This document shows, one piece after another, positions 27,953 to 36,747 of a DNA stretch of 49,995 nt. Below the pieces are notes generated by a model. That model did not search any database. It had not been told where the DNA came from and saw only the letters and a program-made list of their open reading frames with translations. The translations under genes were made by a program, and so were the position numbers. Within the stretch, counting starts at the first letter, position 1; every line of letters begins with the position of its first letter. Source of the DNA: a bacterium (GTDB lineage Bacteria; Bacteroidota; Bacteroidia; Bacteroidales; Muribaculaceae); assembly GCA_004561555.1 (NCBI GenBank), contig SFVH01000006.1:1-49995 (forward strand), read 5' to 3'.

Positions 27953-27994
27953 GAGCGAGGAGCGAGAGTGTCTTGCCCCTCGCTCTACCTTTTT
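27953..27994 (+). terminator. Probable intrinsic terminator after the amidase gene
   Basis: GAGCGAGG (27953-27960) pairs with CCTCGCTC (27978-27985) around a 17-base loop that repeats GAGCGAG. A TTTTT run lies at 27990-27994. The long loop makes termination partial at best. The next gene starts 22 bases later. Confidence 0.5.
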
Positions 27995-28015
27995 AACTAT
28001 CCACTTAATAAAGAT

Positions 28016-29182
28016 ATGAAACGATTGGTATTACTCTTTGCTGCGGCAGCCACAGTGGTTGCCAACGCTCAACAAAACATTGGTTTTCGTGCCACCGACA
28101 TCACCTCTCCGGTGGTCAACGACGACCATACAGTGACATTCCTTATCTCCGCACCCAAAGCTAAGGAGGTGACGGTGAGAGGCGACTGGGAAGCCGACGG
28201 TGGCATAGGCAAATGCCGCAAGGTTGACGGTGTGTGGCAATACACCACCCCACCCTTGCCAAGCGAAATGTACACCTATCGCGTGAACATCGACGGCGTG
28301 ATGATGACCGACCCGACCAACCCTTTCACCTGCCGCGATGTGGGTAGCGTGTTCAGCTTGTTTTATGTCGATGGGGGCGCAGGCGACTACTATCAGGTGC
28401 ATAAAGTGCCTCATGGCACTGTCGCCACAACGTGGTATCACAGCAACACCACCAATGCCGACCGACGCCTCACCGTCTATACTCCGCCCTGCTACGAGCA
28501 AAATCCCGGGCGTTATCCGGTGCTTTACTTGCTTCATGGTAGCGGTGGCGATGAGAATGCCTGGACGGAGCTGGGACGCATAGCTCGCTCCATCGACAAT
28601 CTTATCGCTGAGGGAAAGGCGGAGCCGATGATTATCGTGATGCCCAACGGTGTTTGCACTACAGAAGGGGCTGCCGGTGAGACCAGCGACAACTTGTCTT
28701 TTCGCCCAACGATGACTAATAACATCCCCGGAGCTTATAAAAACGGCATCTTCGAACTCGCTTTCCCTGAGATAGTCAATTTTATTGATGCTCGCTACAA
28801 GACGATACCTCAGAAGGAGAAACGTGCCATCGCAGGATTGTCGATGGGCGGGATGCACACACTCGCCATCTCGGCAAACTATCCCGATATGTTTGACTAT
28901 GTAGGTCTGTTTTCTGCAGGAGTGGATTTTTCAATGGTAGATATGGACCAGCCAGCCTATGCCAACCTCGACGAGAAGTGGCGGATACAAGCGCAGAAAG
29001 AGCCTGCTCTCTATTGGATTGCTTGTGGCACCGACGACTTCCTCTATAATAATAACAAGGAAATATTGCGCCACCTTGACGAGGCGGGAATGAAGTATGT
29101 GTGGCACGAATCGACGCGCGGACACCTTTGGAGCAACTGGAGGCAATATTTTTTGATCTTCGCCCCGCAACTTTTTAAATAA
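28016..29182 (+). CDS. Secreted CE1/esterase D-type carbohydrate esterase with N-terminal early-set domain
   Basis: A 388-residue exported hydrolase. A signal peptide (1-18, ending VANA) is followed by an early-set/CBM48-like domain (about 25-120, with VTVRGDWEADGG), as seen ahead of many feruloyl or acetyl esterases. The catalytic alpha/beta hydrolase domain has HGSGGDENAW (oxyanion region), the nucleophile Ser276 in GLSMGG, and His370 in TRGHLWSNW; the acid probably lies in CGTDDFL. The family removes ferulic or acetyl groups from plant polysaccharides, but other ester substrates are possible. No sorting domain is present, so it likely stays in the periplasm. The start is the ATG at 28016, because the 16 upstream codons cover the preceding hairpin. 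Confidence 0.85.
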   Translation: MKRLVLLFAAAATVVANAQQNIGFRATDITSPVVNDDHTVTFLISAPKAKEVTVRGDWEADGGIGKCRKVDGVWQYTTPPLPSEMYTYRVNIDGVMMTDPTNPFTCRDVGSVFSLFYVDGGAGDYYQVHKVPHGTVATTWYHSNTTNADRRLTVYTPPCYEQNPGRYPVLYLLHGSGGDENAWTELGRIARSIDNLIAEGKAEPMIIVMPNGVCTTEGAAGETSDNLSFRPTMTNNIPGAYKNGIFELAFPEIVNFIDARYKTIPQKEKRAIAGLSMGGMHTLAISANYPDMFDYVGLFSAGVDFSMVDMDQPAYANLDEKWRIQAQKEPALYWIACGTDDFLYNNNKEILRHLDEAGMKYVWHESTRGHLWSNWRQYFLIFAPQLFK

Positions 29183-29205
29183 AGATAAGAGTAACGTGAT
29201 AAGAG

Positions 29206-29284
29206 GAGGCTGTGCCAAAATGAAGTGACCCCAAAAAGTTGGACAAAAAACTTTTGGAGTGCAGTTCAATATTGGCGCAGCCTC
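29206..29284. repeat. Nested hairpin with IS3-like terminal sequences; possible bidirectional terminator
   Basis: An outer 13-base stem (29206-29218 with 29272-29284, one G-U pair) encloses a second imperfect inverted repeat (29221-29240 with 29249-29268, 15 of 20 positions matching) around an eight-base loop. The inner arms contain TGACCCCAAAAAGTTGGACA and ACTTTTGGAGTGCAGTTCA, which look like the two ends of an IS3-family element joined without a body. This and the promoter at 29421-29452 are all I see in the 343-base gap 29183-29525; the remainder is AT-rich. Confidence 0.6.
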
Positions 29285-29420
29285 TTTGTTGTGTATTGCT
29301 TTGAATAATTATTATGCAATCATCACTTTTGCAATGCAAATAATCCCGACCAAACCATTATAGCAAATTTCTTTATTTTATCGCGTATTTTATATTTTTT
29401 TGAAGAAATATCATATTTTT

Positions 29421-29452
29421 CTTGCATAAGTAGCATACACATTATATTTTTG
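29421..29452 (+). promoter_or_regulatory. Promoter of the FN3 protein-M6 protease operon
   Basis: CTTG (29421-29424), a 20-base spacer and TATTTTTG (29445-29452) approximate the Bacteroidetes consensus. The ATG at 29526 is 73 bases further. The next three genes follow without another visible promoter. Confidence 0.6.
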
Positions 29453-29525
29453 TGGCAAATATTAGTACTATAAAAAGGATGATTGAAATAGAAATTTTAT
29501 AATCATTAATCAAAATATCTCTTTT

Positions 29526-32500
29526 ATGAAACACAAATTTTATCGAATGCTCGCGCTGATAGCTTTGTTGTTGCCGTTTACGGCAGTGGCTATCGACACT
29601 TATCCCTACGAGCCGTCATTTGCATCCCAACCCAACCCGGAATGGACTTTTGAAAACACCCATGGTGCATGGGCTTATAATAGCTCCGGCTATTTCAAAT
29701 GTACTGAAACATCAGGCATCCAAAATGCCTATATCTTCAGTCCGGTGCTAAAGGTGCAATCCGGATGTCGCTACACTTTTAAATTTACCGCCGGTGCGGG
29801 GTCTACGGGTTTTCCAAAAGAAAATTTTAATGTGTATTTGTTTAAGGATGCCGGAGCATCAACGAGCAAAAAGCTTTTTGAAAAAGCATACTCTACCAAC
29901 AGCACCACCCCGATAATAACCGACGAGACATTCACTTTCAGCCCTACAGAAGATTGCGATGTCTACTTCTCCATACAATGCGTTTCAAACTACACCTACT
30001 CTTTTTGGATGAAGTTCACATCCTTCAGCGTCACTGAAGAATCGCTTGAATCGAAGCCCAAAGCAGTAAGTGGATTTACAGCCGTTGCCGGTGCCAACCA
30101 AGCTCTCACGGCAACGTTGACATGGACCAACCCGACGTTGACTACCACCGGCGAGGCATTGACTATCAAGAAGTTTAACGTGTATCGCAACGATGAGCTT
30201 CTCAGCATTGCCGATGGCGCTCTCGACACTACACTCGGTGCTGAAGTGACCTATACTGACCACCTCACCGAATCGGGAGTTTACAACTATGCAGTAGAGG
30301 TGGTGTCCAGCGACGACAAAGTCAGCAGCAAAGCCACAGCAACAACCGTATATGTCGGTCCGCTGATGGCAATAATGCCTTATACTCACGACTTCAGCGA
30401 TGCTCTTGAAAACTCCTTCTGGACTGTTCTTTCACTCGACGATAGCGGGGACAGCGGCAACAACTGGACCATTGATGCCGTGAATAAAAAAGTTTCGTTG
30501 CTCCACGACGGTTACCACGACAACAACGATTGGCTTATCAGTCGCCCGCTAAAGATGGATGCTGCCAAGGCTTACCGCCTATCCTTTAAAGCAGCAATGA
30601 GCAACAAAATTAATCCTCTAAATTTTGAAGTCTCGTTAGGCAATGCAGCAACGGCAGAAGCCGCAACTACAATTATCGATGCCATTTCTTCAGACGAATT
30701 TGCCGCCAATGACACAAAATATGCATACAGTTACGACTTCACGCCTTCATTCACGGGCGACGGCTATATCGGCTTCCACGAAGATGATGCAAAATTAGCT
30801 TTTACATATAACAATAATAGTTTATCGATTTATGATTTCAGCATTAAAGAGATACCGATAGTGCCAAACCTTGCCACTAACCTCACGGCATCACCGGCAG
30901 ACGACGAATCGCTGAAGGTGATACTCACTTTCAACACGCCGACCACGAGCACCACCGGACTTTCGTTAGGAGACCTTACGGCATCGGTGTATCGCGATGG
31001 AAAGCTTATTGCCGACCTACCCACTACTGCCGGCAAGAATGAGAGTTATATAGACACTACTATTCCCGGAAATGGCTACTACACCTACTATGTAGTAATC
31101 AAAAACGCTAATGGTGCTTCGGAAGAAGAACCAATGAAAGTGACTACCGACTATGTGGGCGTGCCTTATGCCATCCCATTTGCTTCCGACTTTAACGATG
31201 CCGACCAAGTGGCTTCTTGGACCGTGGTCGACAATTCGGAAACTCAGGGATATGCATGGACCATTGCAGACGGTATGGCAAAGATTACTGAAACCAAAGT
31301 GAACAACTACAACGACTACCTCATCACCCCGCCGATGAAGATGAAAGCCGGCAAGGTGTATCAAATAAAGGTTAACGGTCGCCAATCCTCCAATTCTTAT
31401 TCATATTATGACCGCGATTTCAAGGTCATGCTCGGAAAAGGCAACACCGCTGAAGCGCAAACTACAGAACTCCTTTCCGACAAATTACACTACGTGGCAC
31501 AAGACTTTACCTCTTTGTTCAGCGTCGATAGCGATGGCAACTACTCGGCAAGCATCGCTATCCAAAATAGTGGCAGTGGTAGCGCAACAAGCTTGATAAT
31601 CTACTCTATTGAAATCATCGAATTAAACAACGCTCCCCAACCGATTGCCGACCTCACCGCTACCTCCAACAGCGCAGAAAACAAAATCACACTAAGCTGG
31701 ACAATGCCGACAAAAAACATCACCGACAAAGACATCACCGTGCCTCTTACGGCTAAAGTATTTAAGACAGGGGGCATAGAGGCGGTGGCTGTAATCAATG
31801 ATGCAGCAGCCGGCAGCACTCAATCGTGGACCGACAATTCTCCTTCGGCAGGCTACAATGTGTATGATGTAGTGGCAGTGATGCCCAACAGCGATTTGTC
31901 GCAAGGCGGCGAGAGTGAGAAGGTAAGCGTACGCAGCGACTGGTTTGGCGACCCATATTCCACCCCATACGCAAGCGACTTCGCAAACAAGCCATATGAT
32001 TGGACCGTCATCGACAATGACTCCTATCCCGGTAACGCATTTGCCGTGGTCGACGGTGTGATGACCGCTACCGAGTCATCGTCGTCCAACTTCAACGACT
32101 GGATTATCACCCCGCCATTGTCGCTGAAAGCCGGCATCGAATACAACATCGCTTTTGATGCCAAGGTTAACAGCAGCTACAAGTACATCAACATCAAATA
32201 CGGAACCGCTCCCGACAAAGAGAGTATAAGCACCGTTATCAAAAGCAATCTTACGGTAAATAGCTCTACTGATTATGCCACTTATACCAACTCATTCACA
32301 CCCACAGCCGATGGCACTTATTACCTCGGGCTGAATGTGACATCTTCAGGCTCTGCAAAGACCGTAAGCATAGCTTCGATTAAAGTATCGGCAAAACCGG
32401 TTGTTCCGGCAGCAGTGAGCGACCTCAGCGCCACGCAGCAAGGACAAGAGCTCAAGGTGGCAGTGAAATTTACCGTGCCTACCCAAACCATCGACTCAAA

Positions 32501-33491
32501 AGAGCTGGAAGCGCCGCTCAGCGCACTTGTCTATCGCAATAGCGACGAAACACCGATAAAGGAATTCACGAGCCTCAACCCCGGTGATGTGGTGGAATTT
32601 ACCGACGACTTGCCCAATAGTGGCATTTACACCTACAGCGTTACAATCACCACTCCCGAAAAGGGCATTATTCCTGTCGGTGTGAGCAAGAAAGCCTCAG
32701 TGACTACATCATGGATTGGCGAAGGTATCGAGCCGCCATTTACCAACAATTTCGACACCGAAAGCGACTTTAATGGTTGGGCAATGGCAAGCACCCACTA
32801 CAATAACACGTACGGATGGGGTTACAGCAACACTAAGGGATACCCATATGTCTTATCGTCAATAAACAATGATAGCTATCACTATTGGTTGTTCACCTAC
32901 CCGATATATATAGAAACTCAAGCTGTATATGAGCTGAAATTCACTGCCGGCATCGAAGAGTCTGAGTCCTATACAATGACCGGCAAATTGGCGGTATTTG
33001 TCGGAGCTGAAGCATCTATTGGCGCAATGACTGCTTCCGTTGGTGAGACGGAGTATAATATCGGAGAGGGAGAAACAGTGATTACTATTCCATTCACCTC
33101 TGCAGGAGCTTCCGACGGCTCGCTTCCGGAGAGCATACCCACTGACAAAACAAACAGCTACATCGGCTTCAAGGCTTATAATCTGAAGAGTAGCAGCCCA
33201 AGTTCTTATAGCACTCCGACCTTCTACATCGACAATTTGAGCGTCACCCCTATCTATACTTCATCGGTCAACAAACTCACCACCGCCACTGAAGGCATCA
33301 TAAAGAGCGGCTCAATGTGGAAGGCAGTGACACCACGCGACGTCAAGATGATGCAAGTGTTTGCCGCAAGCGGACAATGTGTAGCTTCTTCTGCATCCTC
33401 AATGGTCGAAGCAGGACATCTTGCTAAGGGAATATATGTGGTTAAAGTCACTACTAACGAGGGTATATATAATGTAAAAGTAATTAAATAA
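29526..33491 (+). CDS. T9SS-exported modular surface protein (jelly-roll 'choice-of-anchor J' and FN3 repeats)
   Basis: A 1321-residue secreted protein with a signal peptide (1-22). Five homologous jelly-roll modules of the choice-of-anchor J/cleaved-adhesin type (about 25-175, 285-460, 555-710, 820-970, 1075-1245) alternate with four fibronectin type III domains. The modules share the signatures PYxxxFxxDF, a Trp before the turn, and DWxITPPL or close variants (DWLISRPL, DYLITPPM, DWIITPPL). The last 65 residues contain MQVFAASGQCV, LAKGIYVVKV and NVKVIK, a T9SS type A sorting domain. No catalytic motif is apparent, so adhesion or glycan binding is the likely role. A second protein of the same design follows 19 bases downstream. 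Confidence 0.82.
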   Translation: MKHKFYRMLALIALLLPFTAVAIDTYPYEPSFASQPNPEWTFENTHGAWAYNSSGYFKCTETSGIQNAYIFSPVLKVQSGCRYTFKFTAGAGSTGFPKENFNVYLFKDAGASTSKKLFEKAYSTNSTTPIITDETFTFSPTEDCDVYFSIQCVSNYTYSFWMKFTSFSVTEESLESKPKAVSGFTAVAGANQALTATLTWTNPTLTTTGEALTIKKFNVYRNDELLSIADGALDTTLGAEVTYTDHLTESGVYNYAVEVVSSDDKVSSKATATTVYVGPLMAIMPYTHDFSDALENSFWTVLSLDDSGDSGNNWTIDAVNKKVSLLHDGYHDNNDWLISRPLKMDAAKAYRLSFKAAMSNKINPLNFEVSLGNAATAEAATTIIDAISSDEFAANDTKYAYSYDFTPSFTGDGYIGFHEDDAKLAFTYNNNSLSIYDFSIKEIPIVPNLATNLTASPADDESLKVILTFNTPTTSTTGLSLGDLTASVYRDGKLIADLPTTAGKNESYIDTTIPGNGYYTYYVVIKNANGASEEEPMKVTTDYVGVPYAIPFASDFNDADQVASWTVVDNSETQGYAWTIADGMAKITETKVNNYNDYLITPPMKMKAGKVYQIKVNGRQSSNSYSYYDRDFKVMLGKGNTAEAQTTELLSDKLHYVAQDFTSLFSVDSDGNYSASIAIQNSGSGSATSLIIYSIEIIELNNAPQPIADLTATSNSAENKITLSWTMPTKNITDKDITVPLTAKVFKTGGIEAVAVINDAAAGSTQSWTDNSPSAGYNVYDVVAVMPNSDLSQGGESEKVSVRSDWFGDPYSTPYASDFANKPYDWTVIDNDSYPGNAFAVVDGVMTATESSSSNFNDWIITPPLSLKAGIEYNIAFDAKVNSSYKYINIKYGTAPDKESISTVIKSNLTVNSSTDYATYTNSFTPTADGTYYLGLNVTSSGSAKTVSIASIKVSAKPVVPAAVSDLSATQQGQELKVAVKFTVPTQTIDSKELEAPLSALVYRNSDETPIKEFTSLNPGDVVEFTDDLPNSGIYTYSVTITTPEKGIIPVGVSKKASVTTSWIGEGIEPPFTNNFDTESDFNGWAMASTHYNNTYGWGYSNTKGYPYVLSSINNDSYHYWLFTYPIYIETQAVYELKFTAGIEESESYTMTGKLAVFVGAEASIGAMTASVGETEYNIGEGETVITIPFTSAGASDGSLPESIPTDKTNSYIGFKAYNLKSSSPSSYSTPTFYIDNLSVTPIYTSSVNKLTTATEGIIKSGSMWKAVTPRDVKMMQVFAASGQCVASSASSMVEAGHLAKGIYVVKVTTNEGIYNVKVIK

Positions 33492-33510
33492 ACATGTATA
33501 TTTCAAGTAA

Positions 33511-36500
33511 ATGAGGAAAGCAATTTTCTCGCTGTTGGTAGCAGTTGCGGCAATGCCCGCAACTGCCCAATTGCATTCTGAGGTTTCACCATCGTCAAAT
33601 CATCTACACTCGCCTTTCTTTGTAAAGAAGACATCGGAAAAGACACCGTCACCGATGCGTCACATCTCGCCCAAAGCCGCCCCCAATGCGGCTATCCCCT
33701 ACGACGTGCCCTTCGTCGAAGACTTCACTTCTTCTACCGAAGGCACCCTTAAAGATTGGTATATCCAAGACGTAAACAACAATAATGAATGTTGGACATG
33801 GTGGGAAGCCGGCGGCTGTGTCAGAATGCCGAACTTCGAGAGTGCCGTATGCAACGACTGGCTCATCACCCCGCCCATCAATCTCGGCAAGGATGATGTT
33901 TACACTCTTACATTCTCTTACAGAGCGCAAAGATCAACAAACCCCGAAAGTTTGAAAGTGACTATAGGCACAAGCGAGTATGGCACACAACACACAGCCA
34001 CAGTGCTCGACTTGCCGGAAATCACCAACACCAAGATGGAAACAGTCACGGTGAAACTGCCCATTGAAGCCGATGGCGCATACTATATCGGCTTCCAATG
34101 CTATAGCGGCACCGACAGCTACTATCTCTGGATTGACGACGTAAAGGTGGAACAAAACGGCACCAAAGCCGGACCTGCAGCCCCGGAAGCCCTCTCAGTG
34201 ACTCCGGCAGCAAATGGTGCTCTCTCGGCAAATATCAGTTTCAAAGCTCCCTCAAAAAACAGCGAAGGTGGCAGTTTGTCGGAACTGACAAAAATTAAGG
34301 TTTATCGCGACGACGAGCAGGCTCCTGTCAAGACGTTTGACAATCCCGGACCGGGAGCATCGCTGTCGATGGTCGACGATAATCTCACTCAAGGTTTTCA
34401 CACTTGGCGCGTGGTGGGAGAAAACACTTCCGGCGAAGGCGAGAAAGCAGAGGCTACAGCCTATGTGGGTGTAGACACACCTATGAGTGTGACTGATTTT
34501 CACGCTAAAGAGACTGCCGACGGCATCGCCCTCTCTTGGTCTACTCCATCGGGCATCAACGGAGGATATGTAGGCAATGATGTGACCACCTACACCATCA
34601 CTCGCTTCGATGGGCAAGGCGACGACACGGGTGTGGTCGTGGCTCTCAATATTAGTGGCAACAACTTCACCGACACTACGGTAGATACCACCTCGCAAAC
34701 CTACGTATACTATTCTATCATCGCCACCACCTCTGCCGGCACAAGTGAGGCAATCGACAGCAACGACCTACTTGCCGGACCGGCATACAAGTTACCCTAC
34801 TACGAATCGTTTGCCTACGGCAACCTCAAACTCTCGCCGTGGACCATGGTGCAACTCAAAACCTGGCTCGTGAATGCTCGTTGGTACACCGTGGCAATGG
34901 GCGACAACCCCACATGTCCTCCCACCGACGGCGACGACGGAATGTTGGGATTTTACGGAGGAAGCATGTGGGCTGCAACATCGTCATGCCGTCTTGCTAC
35001 ACCGGCATTCGACTTCAGCGATGTGACCGAACCGGTGCTATCATTCTATCTCTTCCACTACGACACCACAACCATCGAAAGCGAATATAACGAAGAAACC
35101 GACGAATATGAAACCGTCACCACCACCTACGACGACCTTGTGAAGATAGCCGTGAGCGTCGATGGTGGTGACTATGAGGCTATCGACGACGCAACTATTC
35201 GTCTTGATGCCTCCAATGCCGGTTGGACACTCTACCATATTCCGCTGAGTGCCTATAAAGGCAAAGGCAAGGTTTCGATAGCATTTATCGGTGAGGCTGC
35301 CGGCGGTGGCAACATATTCATCGACCAAATGGCAATTTCCGACACCTACACCGCCGATATCGAAGCCGTATCGCTTATCGGACCGCAAAAGGCTGATATA
35401 GGTGAAGAAAAAGAATATGTGACAGTGATACAAAACAACGGCACCGCTTCAACAAAAGATTACACCGTGGACCTTTACCTCGACAATGAGATGCTCGACT
35501 CAAAAACCGGACAAGGGTCGGCAATCTTTGCCAACGGTGGTCAAAAGGTGATAAAGTTTGCCTTCGCACCCCGTCACAAAGACAGTGGCAACTCTCACCG
35601 CCTGTATGCCGTGGTCAACTATGGTGACGACCAATGTGCCGCCAACGACACCACCGAGGTGATTACTCTCGACGTGCCGGCGGTGAAGGTGCCGAGAGTA
35701 AGCGACCTTACAGGTAGAGTTAATGCTAATAGTGTAAGTCTCTCGTGGAGCGAGCCGACAATCGACAAGTCATTAAGTGCCGTGACCGACGATATGGAAT
35801 CCTACACACCGTTTATCATCAGCAACATCGGCTCTTACACGCTTATCGACAACGATAAAGCATATACTCATACCATCCAAAACCTCGACGACTACGACAA
35901 TGCCGGTGCCAAGATGGCTTATCAAGTGTTTAATCCGAAAATGGCACAAATCGATATGTCGACGGTGTTTAATCGCCGTTGGATGCCTTATTCGGGCAGT
36001 CAGTATCTCATCTCTTTCGGCTCTCAATCGGCTGAAAGCGACGATTGGCTCATCTCACCGGAACTCTCGGGCGACGAACAGACAATATCTTTTTGGATTA
36101 AGAGCGTAACCCTTGCCTACGAAGAGAGATTCCGTGTGCTCTATTCCACCGACACCAACTCTACATCCGACTTTGTGAAGGTGGCGGCAGCCAACTACTA
36201 CAACCCCTCAAGCAAATGGCGTCGTTTCTCAGTGAAACTGCCTGAGGGAGCGAAGTATTTTGCTATCCACTGCATTTCGCAAGATGCATTCGGTTTGATG
36301 GTCGACGATATCTCTTACATCCCTAAAGGGGCAAAGACTCCTACTCTCAACTTCCAGGGCTACAACGTGTATCGCAATGGAGAATGTCTCAATGACTCTC
36401 CCCTTGCCGAAGCTGAATTTGTTGATGAAGGAGTGGCTAAAGGCAAATACGACTACACCGTGTCTGCCGTATACAGCGGCAAAGAATCATCGCTGTCAAA

Positions 36501-36747
36501 CGTATTCTCCACGGAGGTGGATGAAGGCGGAGCGGTTTATGCTCTTGAAAGCGACGATAGCTTCAAGGCTTTTGGTAGCTATGGCTGCATACGCATTGCC
36601 AATGCTTCCCACATTGTGAGCATCTACACCATCGACGGCAAACAAACGGCAACTCTCAAGGGTAGCAATAACTATACCGTTCGTTTGGCAAAGGGCATCT
36701 ATTTGGTGAATTGCGATGAAAAGACGATTAAGGTAATCGTGAAATGA
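33511..36747 (+). CDS. T9SS-exported modular surface protein with jelly-roll, FN3 and CARDB-like domains
   Basis: A 1078-residue secreted protein with a signal peptide (1-19). In order it shows a jelly-roll anchor module (about 66-225, with DWLITPPINL), two FN3 domains (225-425), a second jelly-roll module (430-620) and a CARDB-like Ig domain (628-730). An FN3 domain near the C terminus is split by an inserted third jelly-roll module (SDDWLISPELSG near 850). The end (IVSIYTIDGKQTATL, LAKGIYLVN, KTIKVIVK) is a T9SS type A sorting domain. No catalytic residues are apparent. Its stop overlaps the start of the metalloprotease gene by four bases, so the two are made together. The closest general parallel is the haemagglutinin/adhesin regions of gingipain-like proteins. 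Confidence 0.8.
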   Translation: MRKAIFSLLVAVAAMPATAQLHSEVSPSSNHLHSPFFVKKTSEKTPSPMRHISPKAAPNAAIPYDVPFVEDFTSSTEGTLKDWYIQDVNNNNECWTWWEAGGCVRMPNFESAVCNDWLITPPINLGKDDVYTLTFSYRAQRSTNPESLKVTIGTSEYGTQHTATVLDLPEITNTKMETVTVKLPIEADGAYYIGFQCYSGTDSYYLWIDDVKVEQNGTKAGPAAPEALSVTPAANGALSANISFKAPSKNSEGGSLSELTKIKVYRDDEQAPVKTFDNPGPGASLSMVDDNLTQGFHTWRVVGENTSGEGEKAEATAYVGVDTPMSVTDFHAKETADGIALSWSTPSGINGGYVGNDVTTYTITRFDGQGDDTGVVVALNISGNNFTDTTVDTTSQTYVYYSIIATTSAGTSEAIDSNDLLAGPAYKLPYYESFAYGNLKLSPWTMVQLKTWLVNARWYTVAMGDNPTCPPTDGDDGMLGFYGGSMWAATSSCRLATPAFDFSDVTEPVLSFYLFHYDTTTIESEYNEETDEYETVTTTYDDLVKIAVSVDGGDYEAIDDATIRLDASNAGWTLYHIPLSAYKGKGKVSIAFIGEAAGGGNIFIDQMAISDTYTADIEAVSLIGPQKADIGEEKEYVTVIQNNGTASTKDYTVDLYLDNEMLDSKTGQGSAIFANGGQKVIKFAFAPRHKDSGNSHRLYAVVNYGDDQCAANDTTEVITLDVPAVKVPRVSDLTGRVNANSVSLSWSEPTIDKSLSAVTDDMESYTPFIISNIGSYTLIDNDKAYTHTIQNLDDYDNAGAKMAYQVFNPKMAQIDMSTVFNRRWMPYSGSQYLISFGSQSAESDDWLISPELSGDEQTISFWIKSVTLAYEERFRVLYSTDTNSTSDFVKVAAANYYNPSSKWRRFSVKLPEGAKYFAIHCISQDAFGLMVDDISYIPKGAKTPTLNFQGYNVYRNGECLNDSPLAEAEFVDEGVAKGKYDYTVSAVYSGKESSLSNVFSTEVDEGGAVYALESDDSFKAFGSYGCIRIANASHIVSIYTIDGKQTATLKGSNNYTVRLAKGIYLVNCDEKTIKVIVK

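Noticed and set aside
29221..29268. A live IS3-family insertion
   Set aside because: Only end-like sequences are present; there is no transposase or internal body.
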